Assembly: GCF_000611645.1 (NCBI RefSeq)
Contig: NW_014013013.1
Location: 4,284-23,946 of the forward strand
Length of the DNA stretch: 19,663 bases
Direction: 5' to 3'
DNA from: Monoraphidium neglectum
Taxonomy: Eukaryota > Chlorophyta > Chlorophyceae > Sphaeropleales > Selenastraceae
A program made the position numbers and the translations under genes. Below the pieces are notes generated by a model that was not told the origin of the DNA, did no database searches, and saw nothing but the letters and a program-made list of their open reading frames with translations. The stretch's first letter is position 1. Each line of letters opens with the position of its first letter. This document shows, piece after piece, positions 10,460 to 18,767 of this stretch.

Positions 10460-10876
10460 GGGGCGGAATTGCCGCAGTACGTCGCAGTTCTGGCCAATGT
10501 GCCAGTGGCGGAGCTCAAAGATGACAATCAGAGAGCTCTGAAGTCTTGCATTGCACAGCCTGCCTGTCAGCTGAGGCCGCTTTTGCCGGGTCTAGATGCT
10601 GTCAACTGGCACATTTGGCGGCTTTGCCAGCGGTTTGGAATACGGTGGGCACCCTCCCATGTATTTCGCATCATGCGGGGGCCGGGCGCGTCTGCTGTAC
10701 TGCAGGCTAGCCCGGGGCGCACGCGTGCGAAGGCTGGCCTCTGGGGCTGTGGCAACATCAAGAAGATGCAGGCTAAGGAGAGGAGAATTTTCGTTTGCCG
10801 TGGTGGCAACTGGCACAGGATTGGAGTGCTGCCAAGAATGTAAGTTTGCTGGAACACCGCAGGACCTGCAACACCC

Positions 10877-10889
10877 GGGGGGGGGGGGG
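10877..10889 (+). repeat. Run of 13 G
   Basis: A homopolymer G run in gene-poor sequence, directly after ACACCC. Such runs are prone to length variation and sequencing error. Confidence 0.9.
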
Positions 10890-11620
10890 AGGGCGTCCTG
10901 TCCATTTGAAAAAGGCAATGACCGCTGATCATGTTGACCTGAGACGCAAGAGCACGCCAACAGAGCTAGCAGAAGACTTGTGCGTGCCTCGCGCTATGAT
11001 GATGATATATCCTCTGTCACCAATGAAGCAGGTCGCCTGACAGCTGCCCGCCGGCGACTCCTGACTTTGGTGTGCTCGAGCGAAGACCCCACCTGGCGCA
11101 ACGCCTCTCATAGAGTCTGCCATACTTACAGATATTCATGAGCGTATCGCCTGCGGCCACTGCACAGCGATGAGGCATGGTTGATGAGTTGCAGCAATGT
11201 AGCAACTGAATATCGCCACCAGCTGTCACACCTACAAACGATCAAGCATGATCTATGCACAATGTTGAGCAGCAGTCAGATTACGATACACACCCGCTAC
11301 ATAAGATCATGTAATCCGCATTATAGGCACTTGCCTCGTGTACAGACACAGTGCAGCACCTGCTCCTGCATCTACACACGCCACGCAGGAACCACCACTT
11401 ACAGTAAGTCGGACTGAATGTCGATCAACGAGCTTCTTTTATCCCATCTGTTGCGGGGATGAGGCCAGTCGCAGCTTGCGGGAGTGCTCGAGATGGCGCG
11501 GGCATCTCGATCTTCGCGCTTCACACTGTACGTCATCTTGGTCATCGCCCAAAAGCGGTGGGGTTCTGCCGTTCGTCGCATGCAGCTACTGTACATGGAT
11601 GAGCGGCGGCGGCATCGGTG

Positions 11621-14600
11621 ATGCAAACGCCAGCACCAGGTCACAGCAAGAGTACCGTTTCCCGCACCCCCCGCAGCAACATCGGCAGTCGAATGAGAGC
11701 GGCTCCCACGCATCGGGTCGTAGGCCTATCTGCTTCCACAACACACGCTTCATGCAGCTGCCAGCTGTCGTTCGACGTCCCTGAGCGCCGCCTCTGCGCG
11801 CCGCCGCCCACGGGCAACGGCCTGGATGCGTTGCCTGATTGCGTGCTGCGCCTGCATGTGCTACCGCTGCTGAGAGGGGCAGACAAGAAGGCACTCAGGT
11901 GCGTGGTTGAGCGTAGCGTGGGGGACGCGGTGCAGCTGGGGCACGCATGCATGCAGCTCGCTGACGCCATGCGCCGCCTGCGTGCGGGTGGGGCACATAA
12001 CACCTTCACCCGCGGTTGCTGGCTGCCAGGGGCAGGCTGCCAGGGGCAGCCTCAATCCTCCAAGAGACCTATTGCACCTGGGCCACTATTGCCATGCCTG
12101 ACCGTCCTACCTCACCTTTTCACACGGACCGACGTCCGTGGACCGGCAACTGCCACGCCCAGGGCTGCCTTCCCCACAACTCGCAAGCTGGTCAATGAGA
12201 CTGTGACTCGCATCCGCCTCGCCGCCGGCGACCTATCGCCGCGCGCCGCCGCTGGCACGGCCGCGGCACCACGGTGGCTGGGTCGCCGCTTCCCCAGGTT
12301 GGCGGCAGTGGAGGTGTTTGACTGCCAGGACGCAACACTGGCTGATGACACCCTGGCGGGCTTCCTGGGCAGCACCGGGCCACAGGTTGGCAGGGAGCGC
12401 TGCGTGGTCCGTGGTCGTGGGCAACGCGGCCGCACGCTTCTTCCGCCTGGCCCTGGCCGCTGCTGGCATGCTGCTGCCGTGCCATCCTGTCGCAAGACGC
12501 AGCTGAATGCCGGCACCGGTCCACGTCTTATTGTGGACACCCCTCTCACTCACACACACACACACACACACAGTCACACACACACCCATTCACACACAAA
12601 AGCCCCAGTCCCAACCCCTGTCCTCCCCTGACATGGCACCCACTGTAGATCCTATCTCAGATCCACGCGGTCGACGTGAAGCGCTGCCACTATGTCGGCC
12701 GCCCCCTCCTGGCCTTCCTGCGCAGCAGCTGCCCCGCGCTGAGGCGCCTGTCGGCCAGCAGGTGCGACAGACCTGCCCATCCTCAGGACCCCTCCTGGCA
12801 CCCAGCCTGCATCTCGCCTTGCCGCAGCCGCGGGGCTCTGTCGCCTTGCCTTGACGCGTCGCAGGCCACGCCGAAGCACAGTGCCATGCGAAGCACGCGG
12901 CCGTCCCTTCACCCCATCTCCTGACCCTGCACATTCCCCTTCTGTGACTATGCGCACCCCAATTGACCCCCTTGTAGGTGGACCGACAGCATCACCCTGG
13001 CCGCCATCTGCCGCCTGGCTGCCCTGGAGGAGCTGGACCTGTCACACGCGGACGGCCTGGACGACGGCGGCCTGGCGGCGCTGACAACCCTGCCGCGGCT
13101 GAGGTCTCTCACGCTGGCGGGCTGCCGCTGGGTCGGCGACGCCGGCTGCGCCACGCTGGCAAAGGTGTGGTTGTTGATGACGTGGTGCGTGGGTGGGAGG
13201 GTGGGGGCAGACATCCGCCGTCGCTCAACCGCGATGTGGAGTCGGAGGGTCTCCGGCGTTTTGCAAGCGACCACATAGAATGCGGGCCCCATGGAGCATC
13301 TGACGCTGAGTGACATCACGGGCCCACTACTCTGGCGCCCCTGCCAGATCACGACCCTGGAGGCCCTCTCCCTCGCCGGCACCGCCGCCGGCCCGGCCGC
13401 CCTCGACCACCTCTCCGCGCTGCCGCGCCTCCGCCGCCTCGACCTGTCCGGCTGCGCGCGCATCGACGGCGATGCGCTGAGCTGCGTGGCGAGGATATCA
13501 TCCCTCGAGGCCCTCGAGCTGCGGGACCCGGGGGGCGCGGTGGGCGCGGCGGGCCTACGGCATGTGGCGGCGCTGCCGCGGCTGCGCGAGTTGGACCTGG
13601 GGGCAAGATTTGTGGTGGACGATGCGGCCGCGGAGGGCCTGGCAGGTGGGTGCCTTTTTTCCAGTGGAGTATACCACTACTATGGATTTGAGGGCTTACC
13701 GCTCGACGTGACGGGGCCGCTGTTAGCCTAGGTGTTGCAGCCACAGCGCCGGCTCAGGGATGTGGGGACCTGACTGACCCCAGGGATCTGCTCAGCATGT
13801 CTGCTCAGCACGCCAGAAGTTGAGGCAGGCGCGCTCGCAACTGCTCGCCGCTATCTGGGGATGGCGCAACCTGAAACCAGGCCCTCTGTCCTCCCATCAC
13901 CTGAATCAACCGGTCACCCGCAGCCTGCCGTGCGCTCACGTCGCTGAGCGTGGGCAGCTTTACCCTGCTGCGCGCCCCCACCTCCGCCTTTGGCACATCG
14001 CTGCGCCGCCTGGCGTTTGGCGGGGGCGCCGCGTCAAAGGGCCTGGAGCTGCTGCCGCCGCTGCCGCGCCTCGAGGCACTGCACATTACCGTGAGCCCGG
14101 CAAGCCTGATAGGCCGGCCCGCCAAGCGCCACGCTCGCGTCTGCCAGCCGGCTGGTTATAGGTGGTTGCTTGGCTCACACCGAGCGGATGCACCAGGCTC
14201 ATGAACACGCACGCACATGCGCGGGCCGTGCGCCCTCTGCCGCTCCTTTTCCCTTCGAAGCAACCGCCTGAGCCCCAGCCGAGGCCCCGTGCGCCGTGCA
14301 CACGCATTGGAGGGGTCTCGCACCTATCATCACCTCATCGCAACCCCCTCCCCACCACAATCGCCCCCCTCCTCAAGGGTGTTGACACCGTGACAGACCG
14401 CGTGATGGCCGCCATGTCGCGCCACACCACGCTCACAGAGGTCTCACTTCGCGGGTGCGCTGGAGCGGGGGGCCGCTGCTTGTCGGTGTGTCTCGCAGGC
14501 ATTGCAGAACAGGTACCCACATGTCACCCCCTTCCCTGAGGGCGGATTTAGGTGGCTCGTACCAGCTACTCCAGGCAGCCGCCCCTTTCGCCCCCCCCCT

Positions 14601-14877
14601 CCGTCGGCCAACTGATTAAATATGAAGACCACCACTTAAACAAAGAACAGTTTGATGATTATCGTCCCGCCGCAACCACAACTATCTGCCCGGCAGCGGC
14701 TACACCCTGACCAAGGCCGGCCTGGCCTGCCTCCTGGCCCTGCCCAACCTGGCCTCCCTGTTGGTCGTGTCCTGCCCGGCAGCTGGCGGAGCGGCCCTGG
14801 ACGCCTTTGCTGCGCAGCACCCGCGCCTCAGGACGGCGGCGTCTGTGCACGCTGCCGGCGTGAGCGCGGCGGCGTGA
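11621..14877 (+). CDS. Leucine-rich-repeat protein with F-box-like N-terminus
   Basis: Eight exons: 11621-11898, 12163-12385, 12661-12761, 12978-13164, 13348-13645, 13924-14090, 14378-14454 and 14697-14877. They give 503 residues, frame kept throughout. Residues 68-115 (LDALPDCVLRLHVLPLL, then KALRAAFPTTRKLVNETVTR) resemble the F-box-like head of F-box/LRR proteins. From about 205 on, cysteine-type LRRs repeat: LEELDLSHADGLDDGGLAAL, LRSLTLAGCRWVGDAG, LEALSLAGT, LRRLDLSGCARIDGDAL, LEALELRD, LRELDLGA, LTSLSVGS, LEALHIT, LTEVSLRGGYTLTKAGL and LASLLVVSC. These are the ribonuclease-inhibitor/AMN1-like kind that form a curved protein-binding scaffold. A role as an SCF ubiquitin-ligase adaptor is inference; the F-box assignment is moderate. 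The N-terminal about 60 residues are Ser/Thr/Arg-rich and the start ATG is uncertain. The acceptor before 14378 is AAG rather than CAG. Confidence 0.8.
12549..12597 (+). repeat. (CA)n microsatellite in LRR-gene intron 2
   Basis: Eleven uninterrupted CA units run from 12551 to 12572, then GT, then a further CA tract to 12585 and CACACAC after 12591. It lies within the intron 12386-12660, about 65-110 bases before the 3' splice site. Confidence 0.9.
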
Positions 14878-15007
14878 GGATACCACGAGCACAGGAACCT
14901 ACCCAGCTCTATCTGCTCGCAAATTGCCTCGCACCGGCGTTGCACTGCTTATAGTGTTTTGCTGCGTCCCTGGGGTGTGCTGACCCCTAGCCACAGACAG
15001 GACGTGA

Positions 15008-15232
15008 TCACAGACCCCTGCCTGGCAGAACCCACTTCCCTTTGCCTTCATTACGCCGCCCACTTCCGACCAGGCGGCGGTGCGCTCTGCAGCGCCCTAT
15101 CACGTGCAACTGCCCATCAACTCTCTCCTGCGTCAGTGGAATCACCTTGTCCTCCGTCACGTACCCCACCGCGTACCTGCCTTGCGCCTCCTGCGCCCTC
15201 GCCGCGTGGAGCGGTTTATGCCGTCCATTCAT
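15008..15232 (-). CDS. Possible small ORF or exon, 74 residues
   Basis: An ATG-to-TGA frame on the minus strand. Its first about 50 codons have clear G/C-ending preference and a plausible protein-like stretch, YAVGYVTEDKVIPLTQERV. No family was recognised. It could be an exon of an unresolved minus gene, a remnant, or a chance frame inside untranslated sequence of the convergent genes. Confidence 0.2.
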   Translation of the reverse strand: MNGRHKPLHAARAQEAQGRYAVGYVTEDKVIPLTQERVDGQLHVIGRCRAHRRLVGSGRRNEGKGKWVLPGRGL

Positions 15233-15894
15233 CCCCTCAATCCTTGTATTTTGTTCTATGTGCTTGGCACTTTTGCCCTCACCGCAGCTCTGCGTTCAAG
15301 AGCTGACCAGGGTGACCAGCTTACCTCGTCCCTTTGGTATCGCGGTGATTTGGTCGTTTTTACACGCCGCCCCTCTCGCCTGCTGCGGAGAGGCATAGGC
15401 AAAGGGGCCTTGGCCCCAATGAATTTGGTATACAGACAAACGCCAAGGCACTGATCACCCCTGCGTGCATACAAAATTTTCGGTGCAAGGATGCTTCCGC
15501 TGAGGGCGCGCTTAGATAGTTTGCTGGCCGGTGCCTGCTTGCTGCACCTGACCCCAAAGCAGTGAGTATGGTGATCTGCGCTGCAACGGAACCTGAACAT
15601 CCTCTTCATGTGTCGTACAATTGAACCAGCAGGACTGGGCTTTGATGTGTCGGTTTTGGGACCTTCTTTGAGTGCCATTCGTGGTGTGCAACGGTTACAT
15701 GCTTCACATGCGCTACATACTTCCCCCACCCTCATCGCAAAACTTCTGATTGCCGTGCATGCACTTTTGGGCATGGCTCTGCCCTTTCCAGCACAAAAGG
15801 TAGGGCTCAAAACGCCGCACGCCATCCATTGCGCAGTCCGCTAAGCAGTCCCCTCAGCCCCTGCCTGGATTGCTGCCAGTATGCAGACCAGATG

Positions 15895-15899
15895 TTACA
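15895..15899 (-). terminator. Possible TGTAA poly(A) signal of DPH3
   Basis: TTACA on the plus strand, hence TGTAA on the minus strand, 314 bases after the DPH3 stop. It is the first reverse-strand TGTAA I noticed downstream. It may be chance. Confidence 0.3.
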
Positions 15900-16212
15900 C
15901 GCGCTCCAAACCAACACGCACTCTGAACTGCCAGCAAACCAGCTGCAGACAACTTTGTGTCACACACCATCAAAAACCGCTGAAGCTGCATCATTGGGCG
16001 CGCTCGCAGCGCCAAACCTGGCCGTGCTGCAGCAAAAAGAGGCGTCTTTCAGGTCTAAAAAGCAGGGATCTGCCATCAAACTAGATGCCTTGGGCGCCAG
16101 CACTGCCGGCAATGTGAAGATAAATGCCACTGGCAATGGCAGGCTGCAGTGAAAGATACCCAGACCGTTGCTAGGAAAGAAGAAACAACCAACAACCATC
16201 TGCATTAACTGC

Positions 16213-16932
16213 TCAAGCCACCACCACCTCCTTGGGCTGCGGTGGGTGCTGCTGCTCGTTCCCCTCGCCGCCAGGGGCCTCTGCAAAGTCCTCCTGTCGG
16301 GGTGGTGGGGGCAGTGGGAGCGTTGGAAGAGAAAAGGTGTGGCCCACACGCCACAGCAGCAGCAACATAGCAGCACGCGATGTCATGATGCAACAGCTCC
16401 CCGCGCGCAGTCTGTCAGCGCGCCCGCTCCAGTGCGCGTGCGGCTGCATGGGGCCCCCTATCATGCGCCCCAAACAGCGAGCATGCTGGAAGCGGTCGGA
16501 TCACCTGCAGCTGGGCAGCAATGTATGCCGTGCAGCAGCTGCCGGCTGCGCTGACCCACCGGGTTGTAGATGACTGTGATGTAAAGGGAGCAGCTGGGGC
16601 ACCGCGCAATCTCCTCGCCAGAGCGCAGCTCCTCCTGGTATGACAATGAGGACCGCACAGGAGCGGGGGTGCGGCAGCAGGGGCAGGGCCGCCTGAGCTC
16701 GGCAGGCTGCAAAACCATGAGAAGGGAGTGTCTGACCACCTAGCAGCCCCTTGACGCTTTTGCCGCCAAGGTTCTGCCTGGTGCGTGTTGAATTGTGCGC
16801 ATGCGTGTTCGGCGCTGCCCCGCTGCCCACCAAGGTGATTTGGAAGAGGTCGCCGCAGGGGCACTGGTAGGTGTAAGCCTGAAGCTCCTCGCTCCAAGAC
16901 ATGTCCTCTATCTCCACCTCATCATACGACAT
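16213..16932 (-). CDS. DPH3: Diphthamide biosynthesis protein 3, CSL-type zinc finger
   Basis: Three exons, reading leftward: 16932-16831, 16634-16560 and 16293-16213, all phase 0, giving 85 residues, the usual length for DPH3 (about 80-90). The protein opens MSYDEVEIEDMSWSEELQAY and has Cys24 and Cys26 (CPCGD) and Cys46 and Cys49 (CPSC), the four iron/zinc ligands of the CSL fold. It continues with LYITVIYNP joined across intron 2 to EDF, exactly as in the family. The rest is a hydrophilic tail rich in Gln, Pro and Glu that ends in VVVA. Known role: small cytosolic redox protein that passes electrons to the Dph1-Dph2 radical enzyme making diphthamide on elongation factor 2, and to Elongator for wobble-uridine tRNA modification. 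Divergent from the gene starting at 17410, with 477 bp between ATGs. Confidence 0.95.
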
Positions 16933-17409
16933 GGCTGCCGGCCTGCTGCCGCCAAACTATTAACCGCGGCGGCGCCGCTGCAGCGAGCAGCGCGTGCGCA
17001 GGCACGAGCGGGCGGCGAGGGCAGCCCGCCGTCAACGCGAAAAAGCTCGTCGGCTTCGAAAAATGCTGCGATGATGTCCTTGATTTATCACGCAATACGC
17101 GACTGTGTGTCCATGCACCACGCTCGTCAAAGGGCTGCGCACTACAGTAGTGACAGCAAGGGCGATAGATGCTGTAAAGCGCTTTCCTCCAGAATGCACC
17201 ATCCCGTCTTATTGTATGAAACGCGGCATGGCGCGCAGCGTCACGACGATCTGGCTGCTGTCGGAAGCCAACCTCCAAGTCCTTCTCAAACGTGCCCTGC
17301 TGAACAAGCATCACAGTCAGCGTCTTTATCGTGCATATTACGTCTGACTGGACCTTTTCATGCTCGATCGTCACCGCTGTTGGCCAGTCCAAGGTGCCTG
17401 CCATTCGAC
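16933..17409. promoter_or_regulatory. Divergent intergenic region, DPH3 and lumen-like gene
   Basis: 477 bp between two outward-facing start codons, so it should hold both promoters and 5' UTRs. A minus-strand frame at 16922-17431 is open for 169 codons, but covers both starts and has little GC3 bias. An upstream exon of the gene at 17410 could lie here. No named promoter element was recognised. Confidence 0.4.
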
Positions 17410-18569
17410 ATGGTGCTCGACGGGTCCCCAAGTCGAGCAGCCGCGGCAGCAGCCCTTATGTCCCTTACCATGCTACCTTTCATAGCGCACCTCATACTGC
17501 GGCCACCGCAGCCGCTGCAGCTGCTGGAGCCGCTGCCGCAGCACAGTGGACTGGGGCGGCGCTCCCTTCTTGTAGCAGGCGTCGGAGGGGCTCTGGCAGA
17601 CCTTGCATCGGGCGCGCTGCAGGAGGCCACATCCCTCGTGGCCCAGGGCCGTGCCAAAGCAGCCGACGCCTGGCAAAGCGGCGAGCAGAGCGCGCAGCAG
17701 CTGGATGCGGACACGCGCGCACTGGCGGCACAGAAGGGCGCTCTGGCGCAGGAGACGCTGGGGCAGGCGGCGGCGGCGGCGGTTGCGGCGCGCGCCAGGG
17801 CCGCCCAACGCTCCCGTGTGAGGGGTTGCCGTGCGAGCCTGGGTTCATGCCCATTATACCAGAACTATCAGGGTTGGCAACTCCTGCATTTGGCAAAGGG
17901 GCAAAATATGCATGATGGCTACGCCCCAGGATGCGGGGCAACTCAGGCGCCAAAGATGCACCTGCGTCATGTTTGCCATAGCAACAACTGGCGCCAAACA
18001 CGCGCTGCGCTCTGCCCTGTTGCCTCACAAGGCCCATCCCGCCTCGCAAACAACACCACCAGGACGCCGTCGTCGCCGCCCTGTCCGCCAAGGAGGCCGC
18101 CCTGCCCGGCGCCAGCACGACACCCGCCGGCGCCGTCGCAGTGGCGCACGCCGCGGCCAGCCCCCTGCCCTCTGCGGACGCGGCCGCCGCCGCCCCCGCA
18201 GCAGGCGCCGCGGCGCCGGTCGTGACGACCCTGGCGGCCCAGCCGCTGCCGGTCACGGCTCAGGTGCCCCTGGCGGCGCTGCCGGCGCTGCTGGGGCCGC
18301 AGACGGCCGCTGACGTCACCGCGGCCATCAGCGCCGCCTCGGCCCCTAGAACTACCCAGGTCGACCCAGACATTGCTGCCGCCCTGGCCGGCGGGCAGGT
18401 CAAGGGCGAGCCCCTGCCCCAGAGCGTCGCGGCGGCGCAAAGCGGGCCGACCGAGGGCCGCAGCGGCGGCGGCGGCGGCGGCGCGGTCAGCGGCACCGGC
18501 GCCGCGCAGCAGCCGGTGTTTGTCAACAACCTGGCCAGGCGCACCTCGACGCAGAGAATGGGGCCTTGA
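17410..18569 (+). CDS. Ala-rich protein with twin-arginine thylakoid-lumen-like signal
   Basis: Two exons, 17410-17817 and 18063-18569, give 304 residues. Residues 47-65 read GLGRRSLLVAGVGGALADL: a twin arginine (50-51), a short hydrophobic core and an Ala-x-Ala site near 61-63. This is the layout of the second half of bipartite targeting peptides of nuclear-encoded thylakoid-lumen proteins using the Tat route. Residues 66-135 are an Ala/Gln/Glu-rich amphipathic helix or coiled-coil region. The second exon is low-complexity, rich in Ala, Pro and Val, with a Gly run and a VFVNNLARR ending. No enzymatic motif is visible. GC3 is very high in exon 2 and in exon 1 from about 17560. The start is uncertain: ATG 17458 is also possible, or a spliced upstream exon, because residues 1-45 are an atypical transit peptide. 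Family unrecognised; lumen location is inference. Confidence 0.6.
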
Positions 18570-18610
18570 TGGTTTATAGCTGGCGCACGGCCGGCGGCGA
18601 GTCTCTCTCG

Positions 18611-18615
18611 TGTAA
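18611..18615 (+). terminator. TGTAA poly(A) signal of the lumen-like gene
   Basis: TGTAA starts 42 bases after the TGA at 18567-18569, the usual position for a green-algal poly(A) signal. Confidence 0.5.
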
Positions 18616-18625
18616 CATCACCCGT

Positions 18626-18630
18626 TTACA
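18626..18630 (-). terminator. TGTAA poly(A) signal of the SEC63 gene
   Basis: TTACA on the plus strand reads TGTAA on the minus strand, 138 bases after the SEC63 stop at 18768. It faces the plus-strand TGTAA ten bases away. Confidence 0.45.
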
Positions 18631-18767
18631 CAGCAATGAAGCAGGGCCAAAGATACCCCCCCTGAGGGGTGGGGTCAAATAGCGCTGGCTCAAAAAGAAC
18701 GTAAGACTGGCAACAGCAAGACCAGACAATGAGCGACACAGCCGTCAAGCCCGCGCTGCCCGGCCCC

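Larger units (their letters stand above)
9556..11620. other. About 2 kb region without a convincing gene
   Basis: Base composition is clearly less GC-rich than the neighbouring exons. The longest frame, plus 10244-10843 (199 codons, TTG start), shows no GC3 bias and no motif. TGTAA at 10182-10186 could end the 3' UTR of the preceding gene, which would then be about 630 bases long. The region also holds a perfect 24-bp palindrome (9863-9886), a 10-bp-stem hairpin (10433-10459) and a 13-G run (10877-10889). No terminal inverted repeats, transposase or reverse-transcriptase motif was seen. Confidence 0.5.
14878..16212. other. Region between the LRR gene and DPH3, largely non-coding
   Basis: About 1.3 kb between tail-to-tail genes. 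No TGTAA was found close after the LRR stop at 14877. The reverse-strand TGTAA at 15899-15895 may end the DPH3 transcript. The only stretch with coding-like composition is the minus-strand small ORF 15008-15232. A 189-codon minus frame at 15256-15825 lacks GC3 bias and motifs. Confidence 0.5.
18570..18767. other. Tail-to-tail spacer with overlapping transcript ends
   Basis: 198 bp between the stop codons of two converging genes, holding the two facing TGTAA motifs. The inferred cleavage sites, 10-20 bases after each signal, would make the 3' ends overlap by a few bases to a few tens of bases. Confidence 0.5.

Noticed and set aside
10244..10843. 199-codon plus-strand frame in the gene-poor region
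   Set aside because: It starts at TTG, has no GC3 bias unlike every real exon here, and shows no motif. At its lower GC content a frame of this length is not conclusive.
12122..12140. Short inverted repeat CACGGAC/GTCCGTG in LRR-gene intron 1
   Set aside because: A 7-bp stem with a 4-base loop is common by chance in GC-rich DNA.
15256..15825. 189-codon minus-strand frame
   Set aside because: No codon bias and no recognisable domain; it lies in the likely untranslated region between convergent genes.
16922..17431. 169-codon minus-strand frame upstream of DPH3
   Set aside because: It spans the start codons of both neighbouring genes, has weak codon bias and no recognisable domain.
16795..18225. 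476-codon continuous plus frame
   Set aside because: It merges antisense of DPH3, intergenic DNA, the real first exon from 17410 and an intron read-through. Only the 17410-17817 part is supported.
17492..18256. 254-codon minus-strand Ala/Gly/Arg-rich frame
   Set aside because: Antisense of GC3-rich coding exons; such shadows are expected at this GC content.
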